Shown here: positions 16,318 to 25,424 of the stretch, one piece after another
Numbering within the stretch: the stretch's first letter is position 1
How the letters are laid out: every line of letters starts with the position of its first letter
DNA from: an uncultured Anaerotignum sp.
Lineage (GTDB): Bacteria; Bacillota; Clostridia; Lachnospirales; Anaerotignaceae
Assembly: GCA_910578425.1 (NCBI GenBank)
Contig: CAJTQX010000010.1
Location: 1 to 64,000 of the forward strand
DNA length: 64,000 nucleotides
Direction: 5' to 3'
The notes under the pieces: model-generated
What the model saw: only the letters and a program-made list of their open reading frames with translations
Told to the model about the DNA's origin: nothing
Database searches by the model: none
Position numbers and translations under genes: made by a program

Positions 16318-17454
16318 ATGTATCCATCTAACAGTTGTACCGATGATGAAAAACGTTTTATGCGCCGCGCCATTGAGCTGGCAGAACGCGGACGCGGCTT
16401 TACCAGCCCCAACCCGCTGGTCGGCGCGGTTATTGTAAAAAATGGAACGATCATCGGCGAAGGCTTTCATGCCATCTGCGGCGGGCGGCACGCAGAGCGC
16501 GAAGCATTGGCAAACTGCACAGAATCCCCCAGAGGGGCAACGCTTTATGTCACGCTGGAGCCCTGCTGCCATTTCGGGCGCACACCGCCCTGCACAGACG
16601 CAATCATAGAAGCCGGTATCAGTCGTGTTGTCATCGGCTCTCGCGACCCCAACCCGAAGGTCAGCGGGAAAGGCGCGATTATACTGTATTCGCATGGAAT
16701 CAAGGTTGACAAGGATTTTCTGCGGGAGGAATGCGACGCGCTCAACCCCATATTTTTCCACTACATCACAAAAAAACGCCCTTTTGTGGCTTTGAAATAC
16801 GCTATGACAATAGACGGCAAAATTGCCACGGTTTCCGGCGCGTCAAAATGGATTACAGGAGAGGAGGCGCGCGCCCATGTGCATACCCTGCGCCACCGTT
16901 ACCGCGGTATACTTGCCGGAATCGGCACAGTGCTTGCTGACGACCCCCTCCTGAACTGCCGTATGCAAGGCGGGCGCAGCCCTGTCCGTATTATCTGCGA
17001 CAGTCGTCTGCGCCTGCCCCTTGGCAGCCAAATTTGCAAAACGGCGGATAAATACGCAACCATCGTTGCCTATGTGAACGGTGTGTCCAGAAAAGTGGAC
17101 GCGTTGAAAAACCGCGGAATACAACTCCTGCAAATTCCGGAGCAAAACGGGCATGTTTCTCTGCCGCACCTGATGAAGCGTTTAGCGGAGCTGGAAATTG
17201 ACAGCGTGCTTGTGGAAGGCGGCGGAAATATTCACTACAGCCTGCTGGCAGACGGGCTGGCGCAAAAAGCCTATGTCTATGTCGCCCCGAAGATTTTCGG
17301 CGGAGCAACCGCAAAAACACCCGTAGGCGGCAGCGGCGTTTATCTGCCTGAAGACGCATTCCGTCTGAAGCAGACCGCTTTGCAGACCTTCGGGCAGGAT
17401 ATCCTGCTGGAATTTGACGTTTTGGAAGGAGGTCAGCCATGTTCACAGGATTGA
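16318..17454 (+). CDS. ribD: Bifunctional riboflavin deaminase/reductase
   Basis: The 378-residue protein fuses a deaminase (about 10-150) with a reductase (about 155-370). The deaminase zinc site is GGRHAEREAL with LEPCCHFGRTPPC. The reductase has RPFVALKYAMTIDGKIA and VLVEGGGNIHYSLL. It performs the second and third steps of riboflavin synthesis from GTP. The first ATG, after GGAAAGGAAG, is used. Its end overlaps ribE by 16 bases. Confidence 0.97.
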   Translation: MYPSNSCTDDEKRFMRRAIELAERGRGFTSPNPLVGAVIVKNGTIIGEGFHAICGGRHAEREALANCTESPRGATLYVTLEPCCHFGRTPPCTDAIIEAGISRVVIGSRDPNPKVSGKGAIILYSHGIKVDKDFLREECDALNPIFFHYITKKRPFVALKYAMTIDGKIATVSGASKWITGEEARAHVHTLRHRYRGILAGIGTVLADDPLLNCRMQGGRSPVRIICDSRLRLPLGSQICKTADKYATIVAYVNGVSRKVDALKNRGIQLLQIPEQNGHVSLPHLMKRLAELEIDSVLVEGGGNIHYSLLADGLAQKAYVYVAPKIFGGATAKTPVGGSGVYLPEDAFRLKQTALQTFGQDILLEFDVLEGGQPCSQD

Positions 17455-18083
17455 TTGAAGAAATCGGCAGCATCCGGCAGGTAGTTTCCGGTGCAGAATG
17501 GGGGAGCATCTCTATTGGCTGCCGGAATGTGCTGTCCGGCACAAAAATCGGGGACAGCATTGCCGTCAACGGCGTATGCCTGACGGTTACGGATTTGAAA
17601 AAAGACGGCTTTACCGCTGATGTAATGGCGGAAACCCTTCGCCGCAGCAGCCTTGGCACACTGCGGCAGGGCGACCCTGTCAATCTGGAACGCGCGATGC
17701 CTGCGGACGGGCGGTTCGGCGGGCATATCGTTGCCGGTCATATTGACGGGACGGGCGTGCTTTCCCGGAAAGAACGCGTCGGCAACGCCGTACTGCTGGA
17801 AATTTCCGCCGCCTCCGCCATATTATATGAAATTGTAGAAAAAGGCTCTATTGCTATTGACGGCGTAAGCCTTACGGTGGTTTCGGTCAATGAAAGCGGC
17901 TTTACCGTTTCCATTATCCCGCATACAGGCGCGCAGACGATACTTTTGGAGAAAAGCACTGGCAGCACAGTCAATCTGGAAACGGATGTGATTGCGAAGT
18001 ATGTACGGCGGTTCATATCGCCCGCACCGGAGGAAAAGAAGCCGACACTGACACTCGATTTTTTGCGGGAAAACGGGTTTTGA
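17439..18083 (+). CDS. ribE: Riboflavin synthase alpha chain
   Basis: The 214-residue protein starts MFTGLIEEIGSI and has two lumazine-binding domain repeats (about 1-97 and 98-195), the second with GHIDGTGVLS and IAIDGVSLTV. It dismutates two lumazines into riboflavin. Its start sits inside the ribD end behind GGAGG. The C-terminal tail is a little longer than average. It is followed directly by a family A repeat. Confidence 0.96.
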   Translation: MFTGLIEEIGSIRQVVSGAEWGSISIGCRNVLSGTKIGDSIAVNGVCLTVTDLKKDGFTADVMAETLRRSSLGTLRQGDPVNLERAMPADGRFGGHIVAGHIDGTGVLSRKERVGNAVLLEISAASAILYEIVEKGSIAIDGVSLTVVSVNESGFTVSIIPHTGAQTILLEKSTGSTVNLETDVIAKYVRRFISPAPEEKKPTLTLDFLRENGF

Positions 18084-18168
18084 GAAAACCCTGGGGCTTT
18101 GTCCCAAACCCCACAAGGGGTTCCACTCCTTGACCCGTTTTCCGCAAAACTGCGTTTTGCGGGGGATA
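18084..18168 (+). repeat. Family A triple-hairpin repeat, copy A2
   Basis: It starts one base after the ribE stop: AAAACCCTGGGGCTTTGTCCC, then CACAAGGGG..., then GACCCGTTTTCC and GCAAAACTGCGTTTTGC. A further hairpin CCGCCGCAT/ATGCGGCGG follows at 18188-18209. Confidence 0.75.
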
Positions 18169-18223
18169 AATTTTGATTGGAACATCCCGCCGCATGGATA
18201 TGCGGCGGCAATAAAGTTTGGGA

Positions 18224-18332
18224 TCAAGCCCTTTTCAATAGGTACCGGAAAGAAGTCCGGACGCCGAAGGCAGCTTTGCGAAGCAAAGTACTGACAGGGC
18301 TTGTGAGAGTTTGAGGGCTAAGCCCTCAAGGC
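18224..18332 (+). repeat. Family B repeat, copy B2
   Basis: It has AAGCCCTTTTCA, TACCGGAAAGAAGTCCGG, GACGCCG, GCTTTGCGAAGCAAAGTAC and the final hairpin TTGAGGGCTAAGCCCTCAA. It matches B1 at 10981 on the opposite strand. With A2 it fills the 271-base gap between ribE and ribBA. Confidence 0.65.
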
Positions 18333-18354
18333 TTATGATAAGGAGGTCTTGAAA

Positions 18355-19563
18355 ATGGATTTGAAATACAGCAGTATCGAAGAAGCATTGGACGAGCTGC
18401 GGAACGGCAGGCTGATTATGGTAATCGACGACCCCGACCGCGAAAACGAGGGCGACCTCATCTGTGCCGCCCAGTTCGCTACCACAGAAAACGTCAATTT
18501 TATGGCAGTCCACGCCAAAGGGCTTATCTGCACGCCGATGTCCTCCGCCGTTGCGGAACGCCTTGGTCTGGAACAGATGGTAAAGGTCAATACAGATAAC
18601 CACGGCACAGCCTTCACCGTTTCCATCGACCATGTGGACACCACAACAGGCATTTCCGCCGAGGAACGCGGCTTTACCTGCCGCATGTGCGCAGACCCCG
18701 CCACAAAGCCGGAGGAAATGCGCCGCCCCGGGCATGTGTTCCCGCTGGTTTCCCGCGCGGGCGGTGTGCTAAAGCGCAACGGGCATACCGAAGCCACTGT
18801 TGACCTGTGCCGCCTGGCAGGGCTGGAAGAATGCGGTCTGTGCTGTGAAATCATGCGCGAGGACGGCACCATGATGCGCACTTCCGAGCTTCTGGAAAAA
18901 GCGCGGGAATGGAACATGAAAGTCATTACCATTAAGGATTTGCAGGACTACTGCCGCCGCCATGATAAACACGTCCGCTGTGAAGCCGAAGCCAAACTGC
19001 CCACAGCCTACGGAGAATTTAAGATTCGCGGCTATGTTAATGATCTTACAGGCGAGCACCATGTCGCGCTTATCAAGGGCGACATTGGCGATGGCAAAGA
19101 CCTGCTCTGCCGCGTACACTCCGAATGCCTGACGGGCGACGTGTTCGGCTCCTGCCGCTGCGACTGCGGACCGCAGCTTTCCGCCGCCATGCAGCAGATT
19201 GAACGCGAAGGGCGCGGCGTACTGCTTTATATGCGGCAGGAAGGGCGCGGCATCGGCCTGATTAACAAGCTGAAAGCCTATGAACTTCAGGAACGCGGGC
19301 GTGATACCGTGCAGGCAAACCTCGACCTTGGCTTTCCGCCTGATTTGCGGGAATACTGGATTGGCGCGCAGATTTTGCAGGACCTCGGCGCGAAGGAGCT
19401 CCGGCTTCTGACGAACAATCCGGACAAAGTTTACGGGCTGGACGGGTTCGGCGTTGAAATCGTGGAGCGCGTGCCTATCGAAATCGCGCCGCAGGAATAC
19501 GATGAAGCGTACCTGCGTACAAAGCAGGAAAAAATGGGACATATTTTCTCCCATGTGCTGTAG
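18355..19563 (+). CDS. ribBA: Bifunctional DHBP synthase/GTP cyclohydrolase II
   Basis: The 402-residue protein joins RibB (about 1-203; DDPDRENEGDLI and GHVFPL) with RibA (about 205-402; SECLTGDVFGSCRCDCG zinc site and RQEGRGIGLINK). It supplies both precursors of riboflavin. ATG at 18355 is used because AAGGAGG is eight bases upstream; a TTG at 18349 is too close. The TAG stop is the first codon of a MITE-like element, yet the C-terminus EKMGHIFSHVL looks complete. Confidence 0.97.
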   Translation: MDLKYSSIEEALDELRNGRLIMVIDDPDRENEGDLICAAQFATTENVNFMAVHAKGLICTPMSSAVAERLGLEQMVKVNTDNHGTAFTVSIDHVDTTTGISAEERGFTCRMCADPATKPEEMRRPGHVFPLVSRAGGVLKRNGHTEATVDLCRLAGLEECGLCCEIMREDGTMMRTSELLEKAREWNMKVITIKDLQDYCRRHDKHVRCEAEAKLPTAYGEFKIRGYVNDLTGEHHVALIKGDIGDGKDLLCRVHSECLTGDVFGSCRCDCGPQLSAAMQQIEREGRGVLLYMRQEGRGIGLINKLKAYELQERGRDTVQANLDLGFPPDLREYWIGAQILQDLGAKELRLLTNNPDKVYGLDGFGVEIVERVPIEIAPQEYDEAYLRTKQEKMGHIFSHVL

Positions 19564-19727
19564 GCAGTGTCGCCACAAATGTCTGCACACGCCTTTCCGG
19601 CAAATTCTGTCGGTTTTTTCGTTAAAAATTCCTGCCGTACCACATTGTACGCCTGCGAATTTCCGCCTGAAATCCGATAAAATTATGCTCGAAAATACGT
19701 ATACATGACTTATGACGACACTACCTG
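19561..19727. mobile_element. MITE-like element, copy 3, inside the rib operon
   Basis: Left end TAGGCAGTGTCGCCACAA, right end ATGACGACACTACCTGA. It is inverted relative to copies 1 and 2. It separates ribBA from ribH and overlaps the ribBA stop codon. Confidence 0.85.
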
Positions 19728-19761
19728 ATAAAAAACGAAAAAATGATTAGGAGGAACAATT

Positions 19762-20226
19762 ATGCGTAAAATTGAAGGGAATTTAGTTGCAAAAGATATG
19801 AAATTCGGCATTGTTGCCGCAAGGTTTAATGAATTTATCGTCAGCAAGCTCATCAGCGGCGCGGAGGACGCTCTGCTCCGCCACGGCGCGGACGGCGACA
19901 ACATCACCCTTGCATGGGTGCCGGGGGCGTTTGAAATCCCCTTTGCGGCAAAACAGATGGCGCATTCCGGAAAATATGACGCTGTTATCTGCCTTGGCAC
20001 TGTCATCCGCGGCTCCACAAGCCATTATGATTACGTCTGCAATGAAGTATCCAAAGGCGTAGCGAGCATTGGGCTGGAAAGCGGCGTTCCAGTTCTGTTT
20101 GGCGTGCTGACAACCGAAAATATCGAGCAGGCCATTGAACGCGCAGGCACAAAAGCCGGAAACAAGGGCTATGATTCTGCGATGGCTGCCATTGAAATGG
20201 TGGATTTGCAGCGGAAACTTGGATAA
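19762..20226 (+). CDS. ribH: 6,7-dimethyl-8-ribityllumazine synthase
   Basis: The 154-residue protein has the beta-subunit fold: FGIVAARFNEFIV, VPGAFEIPFAAK, GTVIRGSTSHYDYVCNEV with its catalytic His, and PVLFGVLTTEN. It condenses DHBP with the ribitylaminouracil to lumazine. It has AGGAGG upstream and is the last rib gene, after the inserted element. Confidence 0.97.
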   Translation: MRKIEGNLVAKDMKFGIVAARFNEFIVSKLISGAEDALLRHGADGDNITLAWVPGAFEIPFAAKQMAHSGKYDAVICLGTVIRGSTSHYDYVCNEVSKGVASIGLESGVPVLFGVLTTENIEQAIERAGTKAGNKGYDSAMAAIEMVDLQRKLG

Positions 20227-20230
20227 AATA

Positions 20231-20271
20231 CAGGGCGGCATCTCATCATCAAAATATGCCGCCCTGTTTTT
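20231..20271. terminator. Terminator after ribH
   Basis: CAGGGCGGCA and TGCCGCCCTG form a ten-base stem followed by TTTTTAT. It ends the riboflavin operon and overlaps the last base of the convergent yihY gene. Confidence 0.85.
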
Positions 20272-21082
20272 ATGCTTTCTCACTTTCCCGCAGAGCCTGA
20301 TTAAACACCGCTCCCATCAGCAGGGAGGTCAGGCTCCAGTTCATCCAGATTAAGAATACAATAATCGCCCCAACAGAACCGTATACCAGGGAGTACCGCC
20401 CCATATGGTCTACATAAAACGAAAACGCTACAGAATACAGGATCCACGCCGCAACGGAAAACACCGCTCCCGGAAGAATATGCCGCCACGCAGGCGGACG
20501 GTCAGGCGAAAAATAATAAATCGCACTGATAAGGGCAAACAGCCCCGCCGCCATCGGTAAAAACCTCAGCTTTGTCCAAAGCTGTATAAAGGTTTCCCGC
20601 AAGGGGATAAACATGCTCACCATATTCAGCACGCCTTCCCCCACAATCATCAGCAGGACAAGCGCGGGCACCATCACCGTAAACACCAACGCCAGTGCAA
20701 TGATGCGCTTCGTATGCCGCCCCGGCTTTTCCACCCCGTAAATTCGACTGATTTCGTCCGTCATGTTTTTTACCGCACGCAAAGGAAACCAGAGTGTAAA
20801 CGTCAGCCCAAACGTCAGCCACGCGCCGTTGCTGGTTTCTGTCATATGCGCAATGGTCAGATTCAGAAATGTTACAACGTCCTCCGGCAAAAGCCCTGCC
20901 GCTTCGCCCTCCAGCGAAATCATCGGCAGATGCAGAAACCCCAGCAGCGAACCAACAAAAATCAGAAACGGGAATATAGCAAAAATCAGGTAATATGTCA
21001 ATCCGGCGGCGCGCTTGCTGATCTCATTGGCAAAAAAGCCCTCTGCGGTCAGCCTTAACACATGCCTGAAACGGTTTCCCAT
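20270..21082 (-). CDS. YihY/BrkB family inner-membrane protein
   Basis: The 270-residue membrane protein has about six helices and the family signatures RAAGLTYYLIFAIFPFLIF near the start and YGSVGAIIVFLIWMNWS near the end. The family was once called RNase BN but is now regarded as a membrane protein of unknown transport role. Its start is four bases from the stop of the upstream dehydrogenase gene, so the two are co-transcribed. Confidence 0.88.
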   Translation of the reverse strand: MGNRFRHVLRLTAEGFFANEISKRAAGLTYYLIFAIFPFLIFVGSLLGFLHLPMISLEGEAAGLLPEDVVTFLNLTIAHMTETSNGAWLTFGLTFTLWFPLRAVKNMTDEISRIYGVEKPGRHTKRIIALALVFTVMVPALVLLMIVGEGVLNMVSMFIPLRETFIQLWTKLRFLPMAAGLFALISAIYYFSPDRPPAWRHILPGAVFSVAAWILYSVAFSFYVDHMGRYSLVYGSVGAIIVFLIWMNWSLTSLLMGAVFNQALRESEKA

Positions 21083-21085
21083 ATC

Positions 21086-21838
21086 TCACCCCTCCTTTTT
21101 CTTCTGCGCATGATACGCCACGCGCAAAAGCATAGATTCCGGCAGCAATTTTTCGCCAAAATACGCCAGCTTCATGGTTAAGCCGGGAATCACAACGGGC
21201 CTGCCGCGAAACAATCCATGCAGACCATATGCTGCAACCTTGCGGGCAGAAAGCCCCCGCAGGGAAAAGCGGACATTCGCCCGTTCGTTAAAGCCGGTCT
21301 CCACTGGTCCGGGACAGAGCGCGCAAATGCGCACATGACTGCCCTCCCGCCTCTGCTCCTCATAAACCGCCTCTGTCAGCCGGAGGATGTAGCTTTTTGT
21401 TGCATAATATGCCGCCATCAGCGGTCCTGGCAAAAAACCCGCAGAAGATGCGACATTCAGGATATATCCGCTGTCCCGTTCGCGAAAATCGGCAAGGAAC
21501 AGCTTTGTCAGGATATGCACAGCGCGGACGTTCAAATCCAGCATATTCAGCTCTGTTTCCAGCGGAATCTCCGAAAAGCGGCCAAATGCACCAAAACCTG
21601 CATTATTGATGAGAATATCTATTTTTTCGTCCTTCACCGCTTCATAAAGACGAAAACAGTCCGCCTCCTGGGAAAGGTCAACTGTAATCACACGCACAGG
21701 GACGGCCAGGCGGCGTTTCAGCTGTTCCATTTTTTTCGTATTTCTGCTGGCTAGTATCAATTCGCAGCCCCTGCGCGCAAGCAGTACGGCAAACTCTCTG
21801 CCAATGCCGCTAGTCGCGCCTGTTATCAGTGCTTTCAT
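21086..21838 (-). CDS. Short-chain dehydrogenase/reductase
   Basis: The 250-residue protein has the NAD(P) loop TGATSGIGREFA, the NNAGFGAFG strand, the catalytic Ser (VASSAGFLPG) and Tyr-x3-Lys (YYATKS). It is a classical SDR, with an extended C-terminus (about 215-250) typical of the DltE/acyl-lipid type. The substrate is unknown. AGGAGG is placed eight bases before the ATG at 21838. Confidence 0.88.
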   Translation of the reverse strand: MKALITGATSGIGREFAVLLARRGCELILASRNTKKMEQLKRRLAVPVRVITVDLSQEADCFRLYEAVKDEKIDILINNAGFGAFGRFSEIPLETELNMLDLNVRAVHILTKLFLADFRERDSGYILNVASSAGFLPGPLMAAYYATKSYILRLTEAVYEEQRREGSHVRICALCPGPVETGFNERANVRFSLRGLSARKVAAYGLHGLFRGRPVVIPGLTMKLAYFGEKLLPESMLLRVAYHAQKKKEG

Positions 21839-21866
21839 TGAAAAACCTCCTAAAAAGAAAAAAGCG

Positions 21867-21950
21867 TAAAACCGCGGGACTCTGTCCCGCACCCTGCAAG
21901 GGACGTTGTCCCTTGACCCTTTTGCCGCAAAACTGCGTTTTGCGGGGAAA
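21867..21950 (+). repeat. Family A triple-hairpin repeat, copy A3
   Basis: Stem 1 GCGGGACTCTGTCCCGC, stem 2 AAGGGACGTTGTCCCTT, then GACCCTTTTGCC and stem 3 GCAAAACTGCGTTTTGC. Compared with A5 both members of stem-1 pairs have changed together. Confidence 0.8.
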
Positions 21951-22030
21951 TATATCAATGCTTTCCTAAACCATGTGGTTTCATTTTACCAAATATCAAG
22001 ACAGACTGGAAGATGAACCGCTAAAGCGCA

Positions 22031-22090
22031 ACACCGCAAGCCTCTGTCCCTTAACCCGTTTGCCGCAAAACTGCGTTTTGCGGAGGATAT
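22031..22090 (+). repeat. Family A repeat, copy A4 (5' truncated)
   Basis: Only the second half is intact: CTGTCCCTTAACCCGTTTGCC and stem 3 GCAAAACTGCGTTTTGC. Bases 21951-22030 show nothing else. Confidence 0.65.
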
Positions 22091-22136
22091 CATGATTTAT
22101 TTGTTATTAAAGATAGTATATCATTTTCCGGCGGAA

Positions 22137-22178
22137 CAAAACAGACCCGCGGGAAAATAAAATCCCCTGCGGGTCTGC
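22137..22178 (-). terminator. Terminator of the thi operon
   Basis: On the minus strand CAGACCCGC pairs with GCGGGTCTG and is followed by TTTTGTT. It lies 50 bases past the thiY stop. Confidence 0.75.
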
Positions 22179-22226
22179 GATGGTTTTGCAGGCTTGCAAA
22201 CCTTCCTTATTAATTATTATATGGCA

Positions 22227-23231
22227 TCATTCGTCCAGCAGATTCACGACCAGCCCGGAAACATCCGCCTGCTGGCTAAGTATCCCTTCTTCATAAAGCC
22301 AATCCGCATTTGCCTGCCAGACTGCCACATCCTGCGACAAAAACGGTGCATTTTCCGTTTCCATCATCGGCAGGAGCATTTCCAGACTTTTGCGTTCCAC
22401 TGTTTCAGAAAGCGGGAAATTCTCCGCATTCTGGTGCGACAGCAGAATCTGGAGGGCTTCCTCAGGGTTTTCCTTTGTAAACTCAAAGCCTTTCCGGCAT
22501 GCCCGCAGGAAACGCTGCAACTTTTCGGGATTATTTTTTACTGCATCCTCTCCCGCAAGGAATACCAGTTCATAGCTCTGCGGCACGCCAAACTCTGTCG
22601 GGGAGAAATAATTGATTTTGAAGCCCTGTTCCTCCAGCTGCGGCACCTCATGGTTAACCATGCTGCCTGTGGTCGCGTCCACCTGCCCGGTGGTCGTCGC
22701 AGTCATAAGGTCAAATCCAACGTCCACAAGCTCACAGTCATCCGGGCCATAGCCGCAGTATTCCAGCATGGAGCGGACTTCTGCCTCGGAAATCGCCGTC
22801 GCGGAATAGCCGACCTTTTTGCCCACAAGGTCAGGTGCGCCCTTGATGCCGGTATCCTCCAATGCGATCACCACATTCGCGGCACATTGAAGCACCGCGC
22901 CGATGGACACGATAGGCACATTTTCCTCCTGCGAAGTCAGTATCGTATCCCGCAGGTAATACATCCCGACGTCCGCCTTACCCGCCGCGGGCATGGAAAT
23001 CCCGTCATTGACATTCGCCGGGAAATTGACGACGAGATTCAGCCCTACCTCGGCAAAATAGCCCTTCTCCTGCGCAACATAAAGGAAGGAATGGACTGCG
23101 TTGGGATACCAGTCCAGAACGACCGTCACGTCCTCCAAGGCGTCGCTGCCCTCCTTCCGCGCTCCGCCGCAGCCTGCCGCGCCAAATGCCATCAGGCCAG
23201 CCAGAATCATTGCAAATATCTTTTTCCTCAT
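22227..23231 (-). CDS. thiY: Thiamine-precursor (HMP-type) binding lipoprotein, ThiY-like
   Basis: The 334-residue protein starts MRKKIFAMILAGLMAFGAAGCG, a lipoprotein signal with Cys at about residue 22. The mature part is an NMT1/THI5-like solute-binding domain, with LDWYPNAVHSFLYVAQEKGY as the diagnostic first strand. It should bind a pyrimidine precursor of thiamine for import by ThiX and ThiZ. The ATG at 23231 follows GGAG-AAAGGAG and is two bases from the thiX stop. It is the last gene of a TPP-riboswitch operon. Confidence 0.9.
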   Translation of the reverse strand: MRKKIFAMILAGLMAFGAAGCGGARKEGSDALEDVTVVLDWYPNAVHSFLYVAQEKGYFAEVGLNLVVNFPANVNDGISMPAAGKADVGMYYLRDTILTSQEENVPIVSIGAVLQCAANVVIALEDTGIKGAPDLVGKKVGYSATAISEAEVRSMLEYCGYGPDDCELVDVGFDLMTATTTGQVDATTGSMVNHEVPQLEEQGFKINYFSPTEFGVPQSYELVFLAGEDAVKNNPEKLQRFLRACRKGFEFTKENPEEALQILLSHQNAENFPLSETVERKSLEMLLPMMETENAPFLSQDVAVWQANADWLYEEGILSQQADVSGLVVNLLDE

Positions 23232-23233
23232 TG

Positions 23234-23977
23234 TTACAACTCCTTTCTCCATTTGATCAGTTTCCGCTCTATCATAGAAATCACGCCTACTGCCGCCATT
23301 GCCACCACCGAAAGCAGTACCACAGGGGCAAATACGCCCGCACCGTCCAACTGGGTCATCATGCGTTTGCTGAAATACCCCAGACCTTTCTGCGCGCCCA
23401 GCCATTCCGCAATGGCCGCGCCAATTACACTAAGCGGAACGGACATTTTCACCGCCGAAAAGAAATGCGGCAGTGCAGTCGGCAGCTTCAGCTTGATAAA
23501 TATGTCTTTTTTGCTTGCCCCATAAGTCAGAAGCAGTTCTTCCATTTCGCGCTTCGTTCCCTTCAGCCCGTCAAACACCGTAATGGCAATGGGGAAAAAC
23601 GTCATGAGTATCGTTACAAGCACCTTGCTCCAGATCCCATAACCGAACCAGAGTATAAACAGCGGGGCGATTGCCGTTGTCGGTATGGTCTGCGATGCCA
23701 CAATAACCGGATACAACGCCTTTTCCAGCTTCGGATTCCAGTCCATGGAAACCGCCAGCAGAAGCCCCAGCGCGATGGAAATACACAGGCCGAACGCCGT
23801 CACGCCCATCGTTGCAGGAAGATGTACAAGGAACAGCGGTTCCCGCAGTTCCCAGAGTCTCACAACAATCTGCACCGGCGAAGGCAGGATATACGCCGCA
23901 TTTATGCCCATTGCAGCCCCCTGCCAGAGCAGGAGCAGAAAAGCAATCAGCAGTGCGGAAGGCAGATTTTTCTTCAC
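23234..23977 (-). CDS. thiX: ABC transporter permease, ThiX-like
   Basis: The 247-residue protein has about six membrane helices and the EAA loop GTKREMEELLLTYGASKKDIF-like segment near residues 145-165. It belongs to the SsuC/TauC permease class that pairs with NMT1-type binding proteins. It overlaps thiZ by four bases (ATGA). Confidence 0.92.
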   Translation of the reverse strand: MKKNLPSALLIAFLLLLWQGAAMGINAAYILPSPVQIVVRLWELREPLFLVHLPATMGVTAFGLCISIALGLLLAVSMDWNPKLEKALYPVIVASQTIPTTAIAPLFILWFGYGIWSKVLVTILMTFFPIAITVFDGLKGTKREMEELLLTYGASKKDIFIKLKLPTALPHFFSAVKMSVPLSVIGAAIAEWLGAQKGLGYFSKRMMTQLDGAGVFAPVVLLSVVAMAAVGVISMIERKLIKWRKEL

Positions 23978-24726
23978 AGGCTCACCCCCTTGCGCAGTTT
24001 TCCAATGAGCCGTTCTTTCAGATCCGCAATATCCGGACGTTTCAAATCCGACCGGCTGCGGGGATAAGATAAGGGGACCTTTACCCGCTCCATCTCCGAA
24101 AACGGACGCTCCTGTATCACGTAAATACTTTGCGAAAGAAAAACAGCCTCCTCCACATCATGCGTAATAAACAGTATCGTTTTATGGAAATGCGCCCACT
24201 GGTGCAGGAGCCATTCCTGCATTTCCACCCGCGTCAGATAATCCAGCGCGGAAAAAGGCTCGTCCAAAAGCAGCATATCCGCACCGGAGAGCAGTGTCCG
24301 GGCGAAAGCAACCCTCTGCTTCATGCCGCCGGAAAGCTCTTTCGGATATTTTTTCCGATAATCCAGCAGGCCGACCTGCTCCAATACTTCCGTACAGCGT
24401 TCGTCCTGTTCTTTTTTGGGCACGCCCTGCAATTCCATTGGCAGGCAGATATTTTTTTCCACACTGCGCCATGGGAACAGCAGGTCTTTCTGCGGCATGA
24501 ACGCACTGTACTGCCGCAGTTCGGCAATGGGTTTCCCATCCACAAGGATTTTCCCCTCGTCAGGCTGTTCCAGCCCGTTAATCAGACGAAAAATAGTGCT
24601 TTTCCCACAGCCGCTTACACCAATTACCGAAACAAACGCCCCGTCCTCCACAGAAAAGGAAAGGTTTTCCATCATCAGCAGATGGTCTTCCGGATAGCGG
24701 AAGGTTACATTTTGAAATTCCAGCAT
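23974..24726 (-). CDS. thiZ: ABC transporter ATP-binding protein, ThiZ-like
   Basis: The 250-residue protein has Walker A GVSGCGKST (about 37), signature LSGGMKQR (about 130) and Walker B MLLLDEPFSALD (about 150). It is in the nitrate/sulfonate/taurine class that energises ThiX-type permeases. The operon context gives the pyrimidine-precursor assignment. Confidence 0.93.
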   Translation of the reverse strand: MLEFQNVTFRYPEDHLLMMENLSFSVEDGAFVSVIGVSGCGKSTIFRLINGLEQPDEGKILVDGKPIAELRQYSAFMPQKDLLFPWRSVEKNICLPMELQGVPKKEQDERCTEVLEQVGLLDYRKKYPKELSGGMKQRVAFARTLLSGADMLLLDEPFSALDYLTRVEMQEWLLHQWAHFHKTILFITHDVEEAVFLSQSIYVIQERPFSEMERVKVPLSYPRSRSDLKRPDIADLKERLIGKLRKGVSL

Positions 24727-24741
24727 AACCGCATTTCCCCT

Positions 24742-25401
24742 TTATTCAGCCATATGATAAGCCATATCCCAAAAATCCTTTTCGTAACGGCTGCAATTTA
24801 CAAAAATCTCCTTCAGTGCTTCCTCGCGTTCCGAGGAAATCTCCCTGCCAAGCTCATCCACAAGGTCAATGATCTCCTGTGTACTTTCACGGTATTCCCT
24901 GCTGGAATAACCCGCGACCCATTCGCCGAAAAGCGGGTGTTCCAGCGCGCCGGGGATTTTTTCATGATGTTCGCCGATCATCTGGTAACTCCATGCACAG
25001 GAAAGCACAGCCGTCAGGATTTCCAGCGCGCCGCCCTTATATGCCGCGTCCAGCATATAGGAGGTATAGGACTGGTTGGCAAGGGTGGATTTTGTTTCTG
25101 CAATTTCCTGCTCCGTAATCCCCAAACGGGACATATACGTTTTATGGAGATTCATTTCTCCGTCCAGCGTATCATGCACCATATGGGCAAAGCGGCACAT
25201 CAGCCGTTCATCCTCCGCCTTTACCACACCCATCGCAAACACCTTAGCATACTGCAACAAATAGCGGTAATCCTGCACCATATAAAAGCGGAACCTGTCC
25301 TTGCGCAGCGTACCCTCGCCTAATTCCTTTACAAAGGGCTGCTCCAGATAACCGTCCCATATCTCTTTTGCCGCGGTGTAAAGTTTGTCTGTCAGTTTCA
25401 T
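24742..25401 (-). CDS. tenA: Thiaminase II / aminopyrimidine aminohydrolase (TenA)
   Basis: The 219-residue all-helical protein has FRFYMVQDYRYLLQYAKVFA, the catalytic Cys region VLSCAWSYQMIGEH (about 135) and a C-terminal Glu near EEALKEIFVN. It salvages aminopyrimidine from degraded thiamine. First gene after the TPP riboswitch, followed by the precursor transporter, so the operon is a salvage-and-import unit. Confidence 0.93.
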   Translation of the reverse strand: MKLTDKLYTAAKEIWDGYLEQPFVKELGEGTLRKDRFRFYMVQDYRYLLQYAKVFAMGVVKAEDERLMCRFAHMVHDTLDGEMNLHKTYMSRLGITEQEIAETKSTLANQSYTSYMLDAAYKGGALEILTAVLSCAWSYQMIGEHHEKIPGALEHPLFGEWVAGYSSREYRESTQEIIDLVDELGREISSEREEALKEIFVNCSRYEKDFWDMAYHMAE

Positions 25402-25424
25402 GCGTATTCCTCCTTGTAAACCCT

